NCBI GenBank assembly: GCA_900321665.1
Contig: ONWY01000155.1
Coordinates: 1 to 7,923, forward strand
Length of the DNA: 7,923 nt
Direction: 5' to 3'
Source of the DNA: an uncultured Eubacteriales bacterium
Lineage (GTDB): Bacteria; Bacillota; Clostridia; Oscillospirales; Acutalibacteraceae
This document shows positions 1-5,919 of the stretch, piece by piece; within the stretch, counting starts at the first letter, position 1; every line of letters begins with the position of its first letter. A model generated the notes under the pieces. The model saw only the letters and a program-made list of their open reading frames with translations, was not told the origin of the DNA and did no database searches. The position numbers and the translations under genes were made by a program.

Positions 1-144
1 TCTACACCATTTTCAAAGTAATAACTCAGAGTGAAATACTTGCACTTTCATTTATTAGAGCGAAGCGGAACGAGTGCGAGTGCCTCGCCCACCATTCTTA
101 TTTCTTCTTTCTTATTTCTTCTTTCAGCTAGTGAAACGAGCGTC
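1..144. other. intergenic, no gene seen
   Basis: No supported gene or clear promoter was found on either strand. The stretch holds an AT-rich left part, a GC-rich patch near 58-90 rich in GCGAAGC/CGAG words, and a short tandem repeat. It is upstream sequence of the YolD-like gene, whose promoter I could not place with confidence. Confidence 0.5.
97..124. repeat. two tandem copies of a 14-bp pyrimidine-rich unit
   Basis: The 14-base unit CTTATTTCTTCTTT occurs twice head to tail (97-110 and 111-124), followed by another C. It is a pure pyrimidine tract on the plus strand apart from one A per unit. It lies 20 bases before the palindrome upstream of the YolD-like gene. No function is evident. 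Confidence 0.7.
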
Positions 145-190
145 TAAATTCTAATTTAGCCACTACAAGGGTGGCATAAATTAGAATTTA
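145..190. repeat. palindromic intergenic element, single-hairpin form
   Basis: The left arm TAAATTCTAATTTA followed by GCCAC (145-163) pairs with GTGGC, a bulged A and TAAATTAGAATTTA (171-190). This gives 19 base pairs around a 7-base loop. The right arm ends two bases before the AAAGGAG Shine-Dalgarno sequence of the next gene. The outer arm matches both ends of the 145-bp element at 3738-3882, so I read the two as one repeat family. It could fold in the YolD leader RNA. It lacks a T-run, so it is not a standard terminator. Confidence 0.8.
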
Positions 191-202
191 TAAAGGAGTC
201 TT

Positions 203-622
203 ATGAAAAACGCACGAAACGAATACCGTGATATTATCGATATGCCGCACCACCGCTCGGCACACCGCAAGCCGATGAGCCTGCACGACAGGGCGGCGCA
301 GTTTGCGCCCTTTGCCGCGCTCAGAGGCTATGAGGATGTGATAGAGGAAGAGGCGCGCGTGACACAGCAAAAAGCGGATTTAAGCGAGGAGGAAGCATTT
401 GCACTCGATGAAAAAACATGCGTGCTGCTGGAGCACATTGCCATACACCCGCTTGTCAAGCTTACCTATTTTGCGCCCGATGCGCGAAAAGAGGGCGGCG
501 CCTACCGCGTGAAGGAGGGCAAGCTGCGCCGTATTGATACGGTGGCGCGCGTTTTCTGCTTTGAGGATAGAGAAGAGATTGCGATTGATATGATTCAAGA
601 TATTGAAGGGGAGCTGTTTTGA
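203..622 (+). CDS. YolD-like family protein
   Basis: This encodes 139 residues. It carries the block that marks YolD-like proteins of Firmicutes, around residues 25-50: M-S-L-H-D-R-A-A-Q-F-A-P-F-A-A-L followed by G-Y-x-D and a run of acidic residues. YolD-like genes often sit beside Y-family (UvrX/DinB-type) DNA polymerases and are thought to belong to DNA-damage responses, but the biochemical role is not settled. No polymerase is present here; one may lie to the left of the window. There is no signal peptide or membrane segment, so it is probably cytosolic. The ATG at 203 has AAAGGAG at 192-198 with a 4-base gap. The reading frame is intact and of usual family length. A palindrome ends just before the ribosome binding site. 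The family call is fairly secure; the function is inference. Confidence 0.78.
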   Translation: MKNARNEYRDIIDMPHHRSAHRKPMSLHDRAAQFAPFAALRGYEDVIEEEARVTQQKADLSEEEAFALDEKTCVLLEHIAIHPLVKLTYFAPDARKEGGAYRVKEGKLRRIDTVARVFCFEDREEIAIDMIQDIEGELF

Positions 623-652
623 GCTTACAGATAATAAAAGGGAGTGATTGGG

Positions 653-891
653 ATGATAAGGCACGCACAAAACGAAGATATTCAAAGCATTTTAAACCTG
701 CTTGAGCAGGTGGATATGGTGCACCATAGCGGCAGACCGGATTTGTTCAAAGGCCCTGCTATGCTTATGCAAAGCACATCGGTTGCTATAATGTAACACT
801 GAATGTGTGGGCATGCAATCCGGGCGCCAAAAGCTTTTATGAAGCCATGGGCATGCAGGTGCAAAAAATCGGAATGGAAAAAATACTTTAG
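653..891 (+). pseudogene. GNAT acetyltransferase remnant (internal deletion and frameshift)
   Basis: The ATG at 653 follows a GGGAG ribosome binding site and opens M-I-R-H-A, continuing to H-H-S-G-R-P-D-L-F-K around residues 24-33, as in GNAT-family N-acetyltransferases. That frame stops at 794-796. From about 754 another frame resumes family sequence: A-K-H-I-G-C-Y-N-V-T-L-N-V-W, then N-P-G-A-K-S-F-Y-E-A-M-G-M, ending at a TAG at 889-891. This is the C-terminal acetyl-CoA-binding and beta-strand region. The middle of the domain, including the pyrophosphate-binding loop, is missing, so I infer an internal deletion of about half the gene plus a frame change. A complete GNAT is about 140-150 residues and this remnant spans about 80 codons. 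It starts 30 bases after the YolD-like gene and was probably co-transcribed with it. No functional enzyme is expected. Confidence 0.8.
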
Positions 892-900
892 TGTTAAAAG

Positions 901-973
901 CAAAGAGCACTCCGTTTGGAGTGCTTTTGCCTTGGCGCGCTGTCTCGTCCAAACAAATTTCGCAAGAGAAAAA
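901..973. repeat. tRNA-end/terminator repeat, copy 1
   Basis: This 73-bp segment matches 2726-2799 with about nine differences in ten bases or better and one indel. It consists of an inverted repeat around AGCACTCC/GGAGTGCT, then TTGGCGCGCTG (which equals the 3' end of the tRNA-Arg gene read on the opposite strand), then a shared tail AAACAAATTTCGCAAGAG. The hairpin could terminate transcription of the GNAT remnant that ends ten bases upstream. Copies 1 and 2 flank the symporter gene in direct orientation. Confidence 0.8.
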
Positions 974-986
974 GGAAACGCAAACC

Positions 987-1029
987 GCAAAAGTACAGCC
1001 ACCGAGAAATCGGCGGCTATACTTTTTTT
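987..1029 (+). terminator. Rho-independent terminator
   Basis: GTA-C-AGCC-A-CCGA pairs with TCGG-C-GGCT-A-TAC around a GAAA tetraloop, with two mismatches, followed by seven T. A-rich sequence before the stem pairs with the T-run, so it may work in both directions. It isolates the symporter gene from the region upstream. Confidence 0.75.
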
Positions 1030-1037
1030 GCTTGTTG

Positions 1038-1046
1038 TGCTATAAT
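1038..1046 (+). promoter_or_regulatory. extended -10 promoter for the symporter gene
   Basis: TGCTATAAT at 1038-1046 is a perfect extended -10 (TGnTATAAT). No good -35 is seen 16-18 bases upstream, where the terminator T-run lies. Extended -10 promoters can do without one. Transcription would start near 1053, leaving a leader of about 30 bases. Confidence 0.65.
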
Positions 1047-1083
1047 GAGCTTAACAAATCAGGATTCATGAGGATGAATGAAA

Positions 1084-2673
1084 ATGAGGCTTTTATTTAA
1101 AGAATATACATTAAACGAAGCTGCCGTTGATGCTATTTCCGCAGATGCACAAGATTATTTGAACAAACTCAATGCGGAACGGCGAAGCATTCAAAAGATT
1201 CGATTGACTGTGGAGGAAATTCTTCTCAATATCATGGAGCATTACGGTAAGGGCATGACGATCAGCGTCGGATTCGGCAAGCAATTCGGCCGTCATATGT
1301 TTCGGCTGCGCTATACGGAGGAACCGTTCAACCCTACCAAAAAAAGTGATAATCCGTTGGCTGAAGAGGTGATGCGCGCGCTCGGTGTGTTTCCTGCCTG
1401 GAGCTGCAGGGGAAAAACAAACACGGTCTCGCTCGTTTTGGCAGACAGACCGAAGCGCAGTATGCTGTTTTATATTACTCTCGCCGTCGTTGCTGCCGTG
1501 ATTTTAGGCATTCTTGGAAATTTCATTCCGGAAAGCGTGCGGCTTGCAGTCAATGACGCGGTGTTATCTCCGCTTTCAGACTGTTTTCTGGGTCTACTCA
1601 ACATATTCGCCGGTATCATGATTCTTTTGACAATATGCAACGGCATTTTGGGAATGGGTGATTCCGCTACTCTCGGACGGACAGGGAAATCCATCATCGT
1701 TCGATTCGTTGGTATCTCGTTCGCAGTCAGCGCATTTTCCGCCGTCTCGGTTTTGCCTTTTGTCAACCTGAATTATTCCGCAGGCGGGCAAGGCAGCGAC
1801 TCCGCTTTCAAGCAGATAAGCCAAATGTTTTTTGATATTATACCTAAAAACATTATTGACCCGTTCAAAACAGGCAACACCTTCCATATCATTGTAATAG
1901 CAGTCTTCATCGGCTGCGCTCTCCTTGCGGTCGGCGAAAGAGGCAGTCGTATGCGCGCTTTGATAGAAGACGCTTCCGCTGTGTTTCAACAAATTGTTTC
2001 GACTATATGTGCACTTGTTCCTTTGTTCGTTTTCAGTATGTTGCTTCAGCTCATTTGGTCAGGAAAGATTCGGATTCTTGTTTCTGTGATAAAACCGATT
2101 ATACTGATTGCGGTTTTGGTCATTATTCTTGTTGTGCTATTGTTGATAATCTATTCCATTCGCCTGAAATGTCCGCCGATGTTGTTAATGAAAAAAGTTA
2201 TGCCGGCATTTCTGGTTGCTTTCACTTCCGCTTCCAGCGTGTCCGCGTTTCAAATCGGAATGGAAACTTGTGAGAGCAAATTCGGTATTAACAAAAGTCT
2301 GACATCATTTGCATATCCGCTGGGCGCGGTGGTTTATATGCCGGCGAGCGTGATCTATTTCACGGTACTTGTTTGCACTTTTGCCGAAACCTATCAAATT
2401 GCCACCAACGTGCCGTGGTTTATTTTGGCTGTTATCATTACAACATTGATCACGATTGCGATGCCGCCAATCCCCGGGGGTGACATCCTTTGCTACACGG
2501 TTTTGTTTTCCAGCCTTGGTATACCCTCAGAGGCAATCATTCTCGCAACCGCTGTGGGAATCCTGCTGGATCACCTGGACACAGGCGTGAATGTGATGCT
2601 TTTGATATTTCGGCTCACCAGCGATGCCAAACGGCTCGACAATCTTGATAAAAAGATTCTTTTAAGTGAATGA
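1084..2673 (+). CDS. RsbW-like ATPase-fold domain fused to a dicarboxylate/amino-acid:cation symporter
   Basis: This encodes 529 residues. Residues 1 to about 120 resemble the anti-sigma-factor (RsbW/GHKL) ATP-binding fold: an N-box with E45, N49 and H53, then P-F-N-P at 81-84 and a final beta strand. Residues from about 125 to the end are a DAACS/SLC1-type symporter with about eight membrane segments. Family marks are I-I-P-K-N (around 253-257), G-N-T-F-H-I-I-V, A-V-G-E-R-G, a serine-rich re-entrant loop at 381-388 and a P-x-P-G-G loop at 463-466. The SLC1 motif N-M-D-G reads Y-M-P-A at 418-421. Key cation and substrate residues of the last helix are also replaced, so substrate and coupling ion cannot be inferred. 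I prefer the ATG at 1084 (9 bases from AGGA at 1071-1074) over the one at 1078. It is a single gene between terminators and looks more AT-rich than the minus-strand genes. The symporter family is secure; the ATPase-fold domain is likely but partly degenerate. Confidence 0.85.
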   Translation: MRLLFKEYTLNEAAVDAISADAQDYLNKLNAERRSIQKIRLTVEEILLNIMEHYGKGMTISVGFGKQFGRHMFRLRYTEEPFNPTKKSDNPLAEEVMRALGVFPAWSCRGKTNTVSLVLADRPKRSMLFYITLAVVAAVILGILGNFIPESVRLAVNDAVLSPLSDCFLGLLNIFAGIMILLTICNGILGMGDSATLGRTGKSIIVRFVGISFAVSAFSAVSVLPFVNLNYSAGGQGSDSAFKQISQMFFDIIPKNIIDPFKTGNTFHIIVIAVFIGCALLAVGERGSRMRALIEDASAVFQQIVSTICALVPLFVFSMLLQLIWSGKIRILVSVIKPIILIAVLVIILVVLLLIIYSIRLKCPPMLLMKKVMPAFLVAFTSASSVSAFQIGMETCESKFGINKSLTSFAYPLGAVVYMPASVIYFTVLVCTFAETYQIATNVPWFILAVIITTLITIAMPPIPGGDILCYTVLFSSLGIPSEAIILATAVGILLDHLDTGVNVMLLIFRLTSDAKRLDNLDKKILLSE

Positions 2674-2679
2674 TTTGAG

Positions 2680-2770
2680 GCAATACTTTTCAGGGGACCC
2701 CATTAGTCCCTTTTGCACACTAAAACAAAGAGCACTCCGCTTGGAGTGCTCTTTGTTTTGGCGCGCTGCA
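2680..2770. repeat. 91-bp direct repeat, left copy (contains tRNA 3' end and terminator)
   Basis: It is identical to 2865-2955 except at position 2721 (T here, C there). It begins seven bases after the symporter stop codon and holds GGGGACCCC, a 17-bp perfect hairpin and the last 12 bases of the tRNA-Arg gene (2759-2770, read on the minus strand). The sequence then diverges from the tRNA and continues as in copy 1, with AAACAAATTTCGCAAGAG up to 2799. The offset between the two 91-bp copies is 185 bases. Confidence 0.92.
2722..2758 (+). terminator. terminator of the symporter gene (repeat-borne)
   Basis: A perfect 17-bp stem (AAAACAAAGAGCACTCC with its complement) around a GCTT loop ends in TTTT after a T-rich arm. 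It lies 48 bases after the symporter stop. The symmetrical A/T ends make it usable in both directions. Confidence 0.7.
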
Positions 2771-2864
2771 TCGTCAAAACAAATTTCGCAAGAGAAAAAA
2801 GTTTGCGAGCAAACCTTTTAAGTTTGCTTCATTTGTTTTTCCTCTTCCCCAAAAAGTTTGCTTT

Positions 2865-2955
2865 GCAATACTTTTCAGGGGACCCCATTAGTCCCTTTTG
2901 CACACCAAAACAAAGAGCACTCCGCTTGGAGTGCTCTTTGTTTTGGCGCGCTGCA
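2865..2955. repeat. 91-bp direct repeat, right copy (overlaps the intact tRNA gene)
   Basis: This is the second copy, with 90 of 91 bases identical to 2680-2770. Its right end lies inside the acceptor/T-arm side of the tRNA-Arg gene. This copy therefore holds the functional tRNA 3' end and terminator, and the left copy is a fossil duplicate. Confidence 0.92.
2905..2946 (-). terminator. terminator of the tRNA-Arg gene
   Basis: A perfect inverted repeat of 19 bp, from CCAAAAC to GTTTTGG, surrounds a GCTT loop. On the minus strand the first arm begins with the CCA of the tRNA itself, so there is no spacer between the mature tRNA end and the terminator. The second arm ends in GTTTT. Confidence 0.75.
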
Positions 2956-3020
2956 AGGGACTCGAACCCCTGACCTACTGGTTCGTAGCCAGTCACTCTA
3001 TCCAGCTGAGCTAGCAGCGC
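2944..3020 (-). tRNA. tRNA-Arg (anticodon ACG), CCA encoded
   Basis: On the minus strand a 77-base cloverleaf folds. The acceptor stem is GCGCTGC with GCAGCGC, the D arm begins GCTC, the anticodon stem ACTGG/CCAGT encloses the loop CTACGAA, and the T arm holds TTCGAGT. A discriminator G and a gene-encoded CCA follow. The anticodon ACG is normally edited to inosine at its first base and then reads CGU, CGC and CGA. A promoter lies just upstream and a hairpin terminator overlaps the CCA. The 12 bases at its 3' end recur in two nearby repeats. Confidence 0.96.
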
Positions 3021-3039
3021 ATATTTTTTGTGCTCAAAT

Positions 3040-3068
3040 ATATTAGCACAAACAAAGCGAAAATGCAA
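3040..3068 (-). promoter_or_regulatory. promoter of the tRNA-Arg gene
   Basis: On the minus strand TTGCAT (3063-3068) and TAATAT (3040-3045) are separated by exactly 17 bases, with a TG just before the -10 (TGCTAATAT). Transcription would start near 3033, leaving about 13 bases before the mature tRNA. No terminator with a T-run is seen between maf and this promoter, so maf transcripts may also read through the tRNA. Confidence 0.7.
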
Positions 3069-3146
3069 CACTTTTTTTGCCGCATCGCGTATTTTTTCCA
3101 AAACACAGGGCGAAAGCCTCTCGGCACCGGGTGTGCGGCACCGCGG

Positions 3147-3725
3147 CTATATTACCTCGCCGTGAATGCCGACAGCCGCCAAAGCCCTTGCCACGGTGGC
3201 AATCGGTAGCCCGACCACATTGAAATAATCGCCCAGCACACTGCGCACGAGCACGGCACCCTTGCCTTGAATACCGTAGGCGCCGGCTTTATCCATCGGC
3301 TCGCCGGTGGCGATGTAATTTTGAATTTGCGCATCGCTTAAGTGAAAAAAGGTGACCATTGCCGCTTCACTGCTGACAAACTCTACGCCTTTTCCAAGCA
3401 ACGCAAAGCCGGTGCGTACCTCGTGCGTTTGCCCCGAGAGCATTTTGAGCATGCGCGCAGCATCTGCCGCATCGTGCGGCTTGCCCAAGATTTCACCGTC
3501 AAAGCACACCACGGTATCCGCCCCCAAAACATATGCATCGGGGTGCAGGGAGTAGACATCGAGCGCCTTTTGGTAGGCAAGCCCCTCTACCGTGTCTTTG
3601 GCAGATAAGCCCTGCGGCACGGTTTCTTCGCAAGTGGAGGGAATGATTTCAAATTGGTAGCCTGCCTGCTCGAGCAGCGCTTTGCGCCGCGGCGAAGCCG
3701 AGGCTAAGATAAATGATTTTGACAT
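3147..3725 (-). CDS. Maf-type nucleoside triphosphate pyrophosphatase (dTTP/UTP class likely)
   Basis: This 192-residue protein is the usual Maf length. It hydrolyses non-canonical or pyrimidine nucleoside triphosphates to the monophosphate and pyrophosphate; Maf overexpression interferes with septum formation in Bacillus. Visible motifs are S-A-S-P-R-R at residues 8-13 (phosphate-binding loop), G-A-D-T-V-V with G-K-P downstream, and E-P-M-D-K-A-G-A-Y-G-I-Q-G near 140-152, which fits the YhdE-like dTTP/UTP subgroup. The ATG at 3725 has AAAGGAG (3730-3736) four bases away. An in-frame upstream ATG at 3758 lacks such a site and lies inside the palindromic element, so I reject it. The gene is downstream of zapA and the U32 gene on the same strand but separated by that 145-bp element. 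The protein is cytosolic, intact and with no odd residues. Confidence 0.95.
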   Translation of the reverse strand: MSKSFILASASPRRKALLEQAGYQFEIIPSTCEETVPQGLSAKDTVEGLAYQKALDVYSLHPDAYVLGADTVVCFDGEILGKPHDAADAARMLKMLSGQTHEVRTGFALLGKGVEFVSSEAAMVTFFHLSDAQIQNYIATGEPMDKAGAYGIQGKGAVLVRSVLGDYFNVVGLPIATVARALAAVGIHGEVI

Positions 3726-3737
3726 ATGGCTCCTTTC

Positions 3738-3882
3738 AAATTCTAATTTAGCGCACACTTCTTGCGCTAAATTAGCAACCGCTTAACGCCCTCCCTTGTC
3801 AGGGAGGGGGGACCGCTTGCGGTGGGCGGGTAGTTGTAAACGGTTTAATTTATCTGCCCTTAGGCAGATAAATTAGAATTTA
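3738..3882. repeat. 145-bp palindromic intergenic element, two-hairpin form
   Basis: The ends AAATTCTAATTTA (3738-3750) and TAAATTAGAATTT (3869-3881) are inverted repeats. Each is part of an own hairpin: TAATTTAGCGC/GCGCTAAATTA (3744-3774, 9-base loop) and a 13-bp stem at 3846-3875 with a CTTA loop. Between them are an 8-bp hairpin CCCTCCCT/AGGGAGGG (3789-3808) and ACCGC-TT-GCGGT (3812-3823). One end abuts the maf ribosome binding site and the other supplies the stop codon of the U32 gene. The end sequence matches the palindrome at 145-190. This is probably a small non-coding repeat with no gene inside. None of the hairpins has a proper T-run. Confidence 0.8.
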
Positions 3883-5919
3883 CAACACCCCTCTCCCATA
3901 CAGCCCTCTTGTAAAGGGAAAGTCTGCTTTATCGTGCGCGTGGTAAAGGTCTAAAATGTGCTTTACCTGCGCAGGGGGTTCGGTGGTGAAATACAGCAGG
4001 GAAAAATCGCCTGCGAGCGTATCCTCTTTATCTATCATATACAGTGCGCGGGGGTTGAATATTTCGCTTGCGCCAAAGCGGCAACGCACTGCAAATTTTT
4101 CGCCCTTGCGGTCTGTGATAAAGCCGCGCTTGTCGCAAGCGGCACAGCCTTTGCCGTTTTGGAGCGGACAGTTGCGCACAAGCATCAGCGGAATGTAACC
4201 GTAAATCAAATTGCCCAGCGGTTTATCGCTGTGCAGCGCTTTGGTTTGCGCCGCGGTCATCTCCACACTGAGCAGGATTTCATCTGCACCGATTGCCTGC
4301 GCTGCGTAGGAATTGAAAACATTGGTACCGAGAGAGGCGAGGGTGCGAAAACCGCGCTCGCGCGCTAAGTGCAGCGCGCCGATATTGCCGACCGAGATTT
4401 CTGTTACACCGAGCGCCTTTGCTTCCTCCAGGAGTGCCGCCAGCTGTTCCTCTTTGCCGAAAAAGGCGCGCGGTGTTTCCAAAATCAGTTCCCGCGTACC
4501 GAAGCGCTCTACCGCTGCGGCGGCTTGCTCAATCGGCAAAATGATTTTATCAAACGGTGTTGCAATATCGCCCGCTTGCGCGATATCCGCAAAGCGCAGG
4601 TACAGCTGCTTTTTTCCGCGCGGCGCGCTGCGGGGCGATAGCGGCGGCAGCTTGCCGCTCGAGCGGTACGGCTGCGGGGCGGCAAGGAGCGCATCCAACC
4701 GCGCTGTGCTTTCTCGCCTGAGCGCATTGAGCGCACCGGCGCTGAGCATTAAGCCGTCATCGAGTTCGACCGATACATTCTGTGCAAAAAACTGTGTGCC
4801 GCCGAGCTTGGCAACGCGCTTTGCGACCTCCTCGCGCTCCAGCGCGCGGTGCAGCGCCTGTTCGGGCAGGGCGGCTGCTGTCGCTTCGGTGGATTTGCCG
4901 AGCGCGCTGATGCGCATGCGCGGCGGGGTGTTTTGTTTAATCTGAATTTCAATATCGCAGGGCACGAGGGGCATTTCCTTATCATAGAGCGCTGCATATT
5001 CCTTGAGCAGCTTTGCGCCGGCTCCGGTGACATCCTCTTTGGTGCGCGTGCCAAACATCTGCCTGCCGCGCGCGCCGGTATAGTAGCCTGCGGTAAAGCC
5101 CTGGCGCGAAAAGATGTTTTTTAAATTCGCTTCGCTTTGCGCGGTGTAGGCACCGCACAGCGCCTGCTTGCAGGCGGTGACACTTGCCGCCACATATTCC
5201 GGGCGCTTCATCCTGCCCTCTATTTTGAGAGAATCAATCCCCATTTGCTGCATTTCGGGCAGGTAGTGGAGGAGGGAATTATCCTTCAGGCTTAAATCGT
5301 GGCCGGTGCCACCCGCTGCGCGGAAGGGAAGGCGACAGGGTTGCGCGCAAAGCCCGCGGTTGCCGCTGCGCGCGCCGAAAAACGCGCTCATCAGGCACTG
5401 CCCGCTGACACACATGCACAGCGCACCGTGCACAAATACCTCTAATTCCACTGTGGTGTTTTCGCGAATGGCGGCTATCTCAGCACGGCTCATCTCCCTT
5501 GCGAGTACCACGCGCTTGAAGCCGCGCTGCTCGAGTTCCTGCACGGCTGCGAGCGAGTGTGCCGAAAGCTGTGTGCTCGCGTGCAGCGGCATGTCGGGTG
5601 CCATGGATTTGACAATTTCCGCCACGCCCAAATCCTGCAAAATAAGCGCATCCTCGCCCAAGGCGAGAATACGCTCGATTTCTGCTTTTAGCGCCTGTAT
5701 TTCACTGTCCTTCACCAGGATGTTGAGGGCATGGTAGACCTTGACACCGCGGGCGTGGCAGTAGGCAACACATTCGCGCAATTGCTCGTAGGTGAAATTT
5801 TTGGCACCGCGCCGTGCGTTGAATGCCTCTCCTGCCAGGTAAACTGCATTAGCGCCGCTTCTTACCGCGGCAAAAACGGCTTCCGGAGAGCCTGCGGGTG
5901 CTAAGATTTCAGGTATCAT
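3880..5919 (-). CDS. U32 family protein with DUF3656-type C-terminal part (RlhA/TrhP-like RNA hydroxylation factor)
   Basis: This encodes 679 residues. The N-terminal half is a U32 'peptidase' domain: P-E-I-L-A-P-A-G at 3-10, then E-V-F-V-H-G-A-L-C (160-168), C170, S-G-Q-C at 172-175, R-S-G-N-R-G-L-C-A-Q-P-C-R at 184-196, and S-L-K-I-E-G-R-M-K at 230-238. The C-terminal half resembles the DUF3656 and end region of E. coli RlhA, with another Cys cluster (N-C-P-L, G-C-A-A-C) near the end. Family members RlhA and TrhP need iron-sulfur-type cysteines and prephenate to hydroxylate 23S rRNA or tRNA; older annotations say collagenase-like protease. RNA hydroxylation is the better guess here, but the exact target is not readable from sequence. 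The start ATG overlaps the zapA stop by one base (TAATG), suggesting translational coupling. The TAA stop lies inside the repeat element at 3738-3882. Confidence 0.92.
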   Translation of the reverse strand: MIPEILAPAGSPEAVFAAVRSGANAVYLAGEAFNARRGAKNFTYEQLRECVAYCHARGVKVYHALNILVKDSEIQALKAEIERILALGEDALILQDLGVAEIVKSMAPDMPLHASTQLSAHSLAAVQELEQRGFKRVVLAREMSRAEIAAIRENTTVELEVFVHGALCMCVSGQCLMSAFFGARSGNRGLCAQPCRLPFRAAGGTGHDLSLKDNSLLHYLPEMQQMGIDSLKIEGRMKRPEYVAASVTACKQALCGAYTAQSEANLKNIFSRQGFTAGYYTGARGRQMFGTRTKEDVTGAGAKLLKEYAALYDKEMPLVPCDIEIQIKQNTPPRMRISALGKSTEATAAALPEQALHRALEREEVAKRVAKLGGTQFFAQNVSVELDDGLMLSAGALNALRRESTARLDALLAAPQPYRSSGKLPPLSPRSAPRGKKQLYLRFADIAQAGDIATPFDKIILPIEQAAAAVERFGTRELILETPRAFFGKEEQLAALLEEAKALGVTEISVGNIGALHLARERGFRTLASLGTNVFNSYAAQAIGADEILLSVEMTAAQTKALHSDKPLGNLIYGYIPLMLVRNCPLQNGKGCAACDKRGFITDRKGEKFAVRCRFGASEIFNPRALYMIDKEDTLAGDFSLLYFTTEPPAQVKHILDLYHAHDKADFPFTRGLYGRGVL

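Noticed and set aside
188..370. Small minus-strand frame over the start of the YolD-like gene
   Set aside because: It is a shadow of the conserved coding region on the other strand.
2680..2955. CRISPR-like array made from the repeated hairpin segments
   Set aside because: Only two close copies and one distant copy, repeat length 74-91 bp, and the unit contains a tRNA end and a terminator. No cas genes and no regular spacers.
2829..3101. 90-codon open frame on the minus strand, and similar ones at 2713-2973 and 2858-3046 on the plus strand
   Set aside because: They run through the tRNA-Arg gene, its terminator and the 91-bp repeats. No ribosome binding site or protein family is recognisable.
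3147..3758. Longer Maf protein starting at 3758
   Set aside because: The extra 11 residues come from the palindromic element and lack the family's start. The ATG at 3725 has AAAGGAG and begins the conserved sequence.
3738..3882. Integron attC site or transcription terminator for the U32 gene
   Set aside because: No attC core sites (RYYYAAC/GTTRRRY arrangement) or integrase, and the hairpins are not followed by T-runs on the minus strand. A palindromic repeat explains the structure better.
4313..4945. 210-codon open frame on the plus strand inside the U32 gene, with several other long opposite-strand frames between 3956 and 5737
   Set aside because: Low-complexity Ser/Ala/Arg composition expected from the complement of a GC-rich coding region, while the minus-strand frame has a clear family match.
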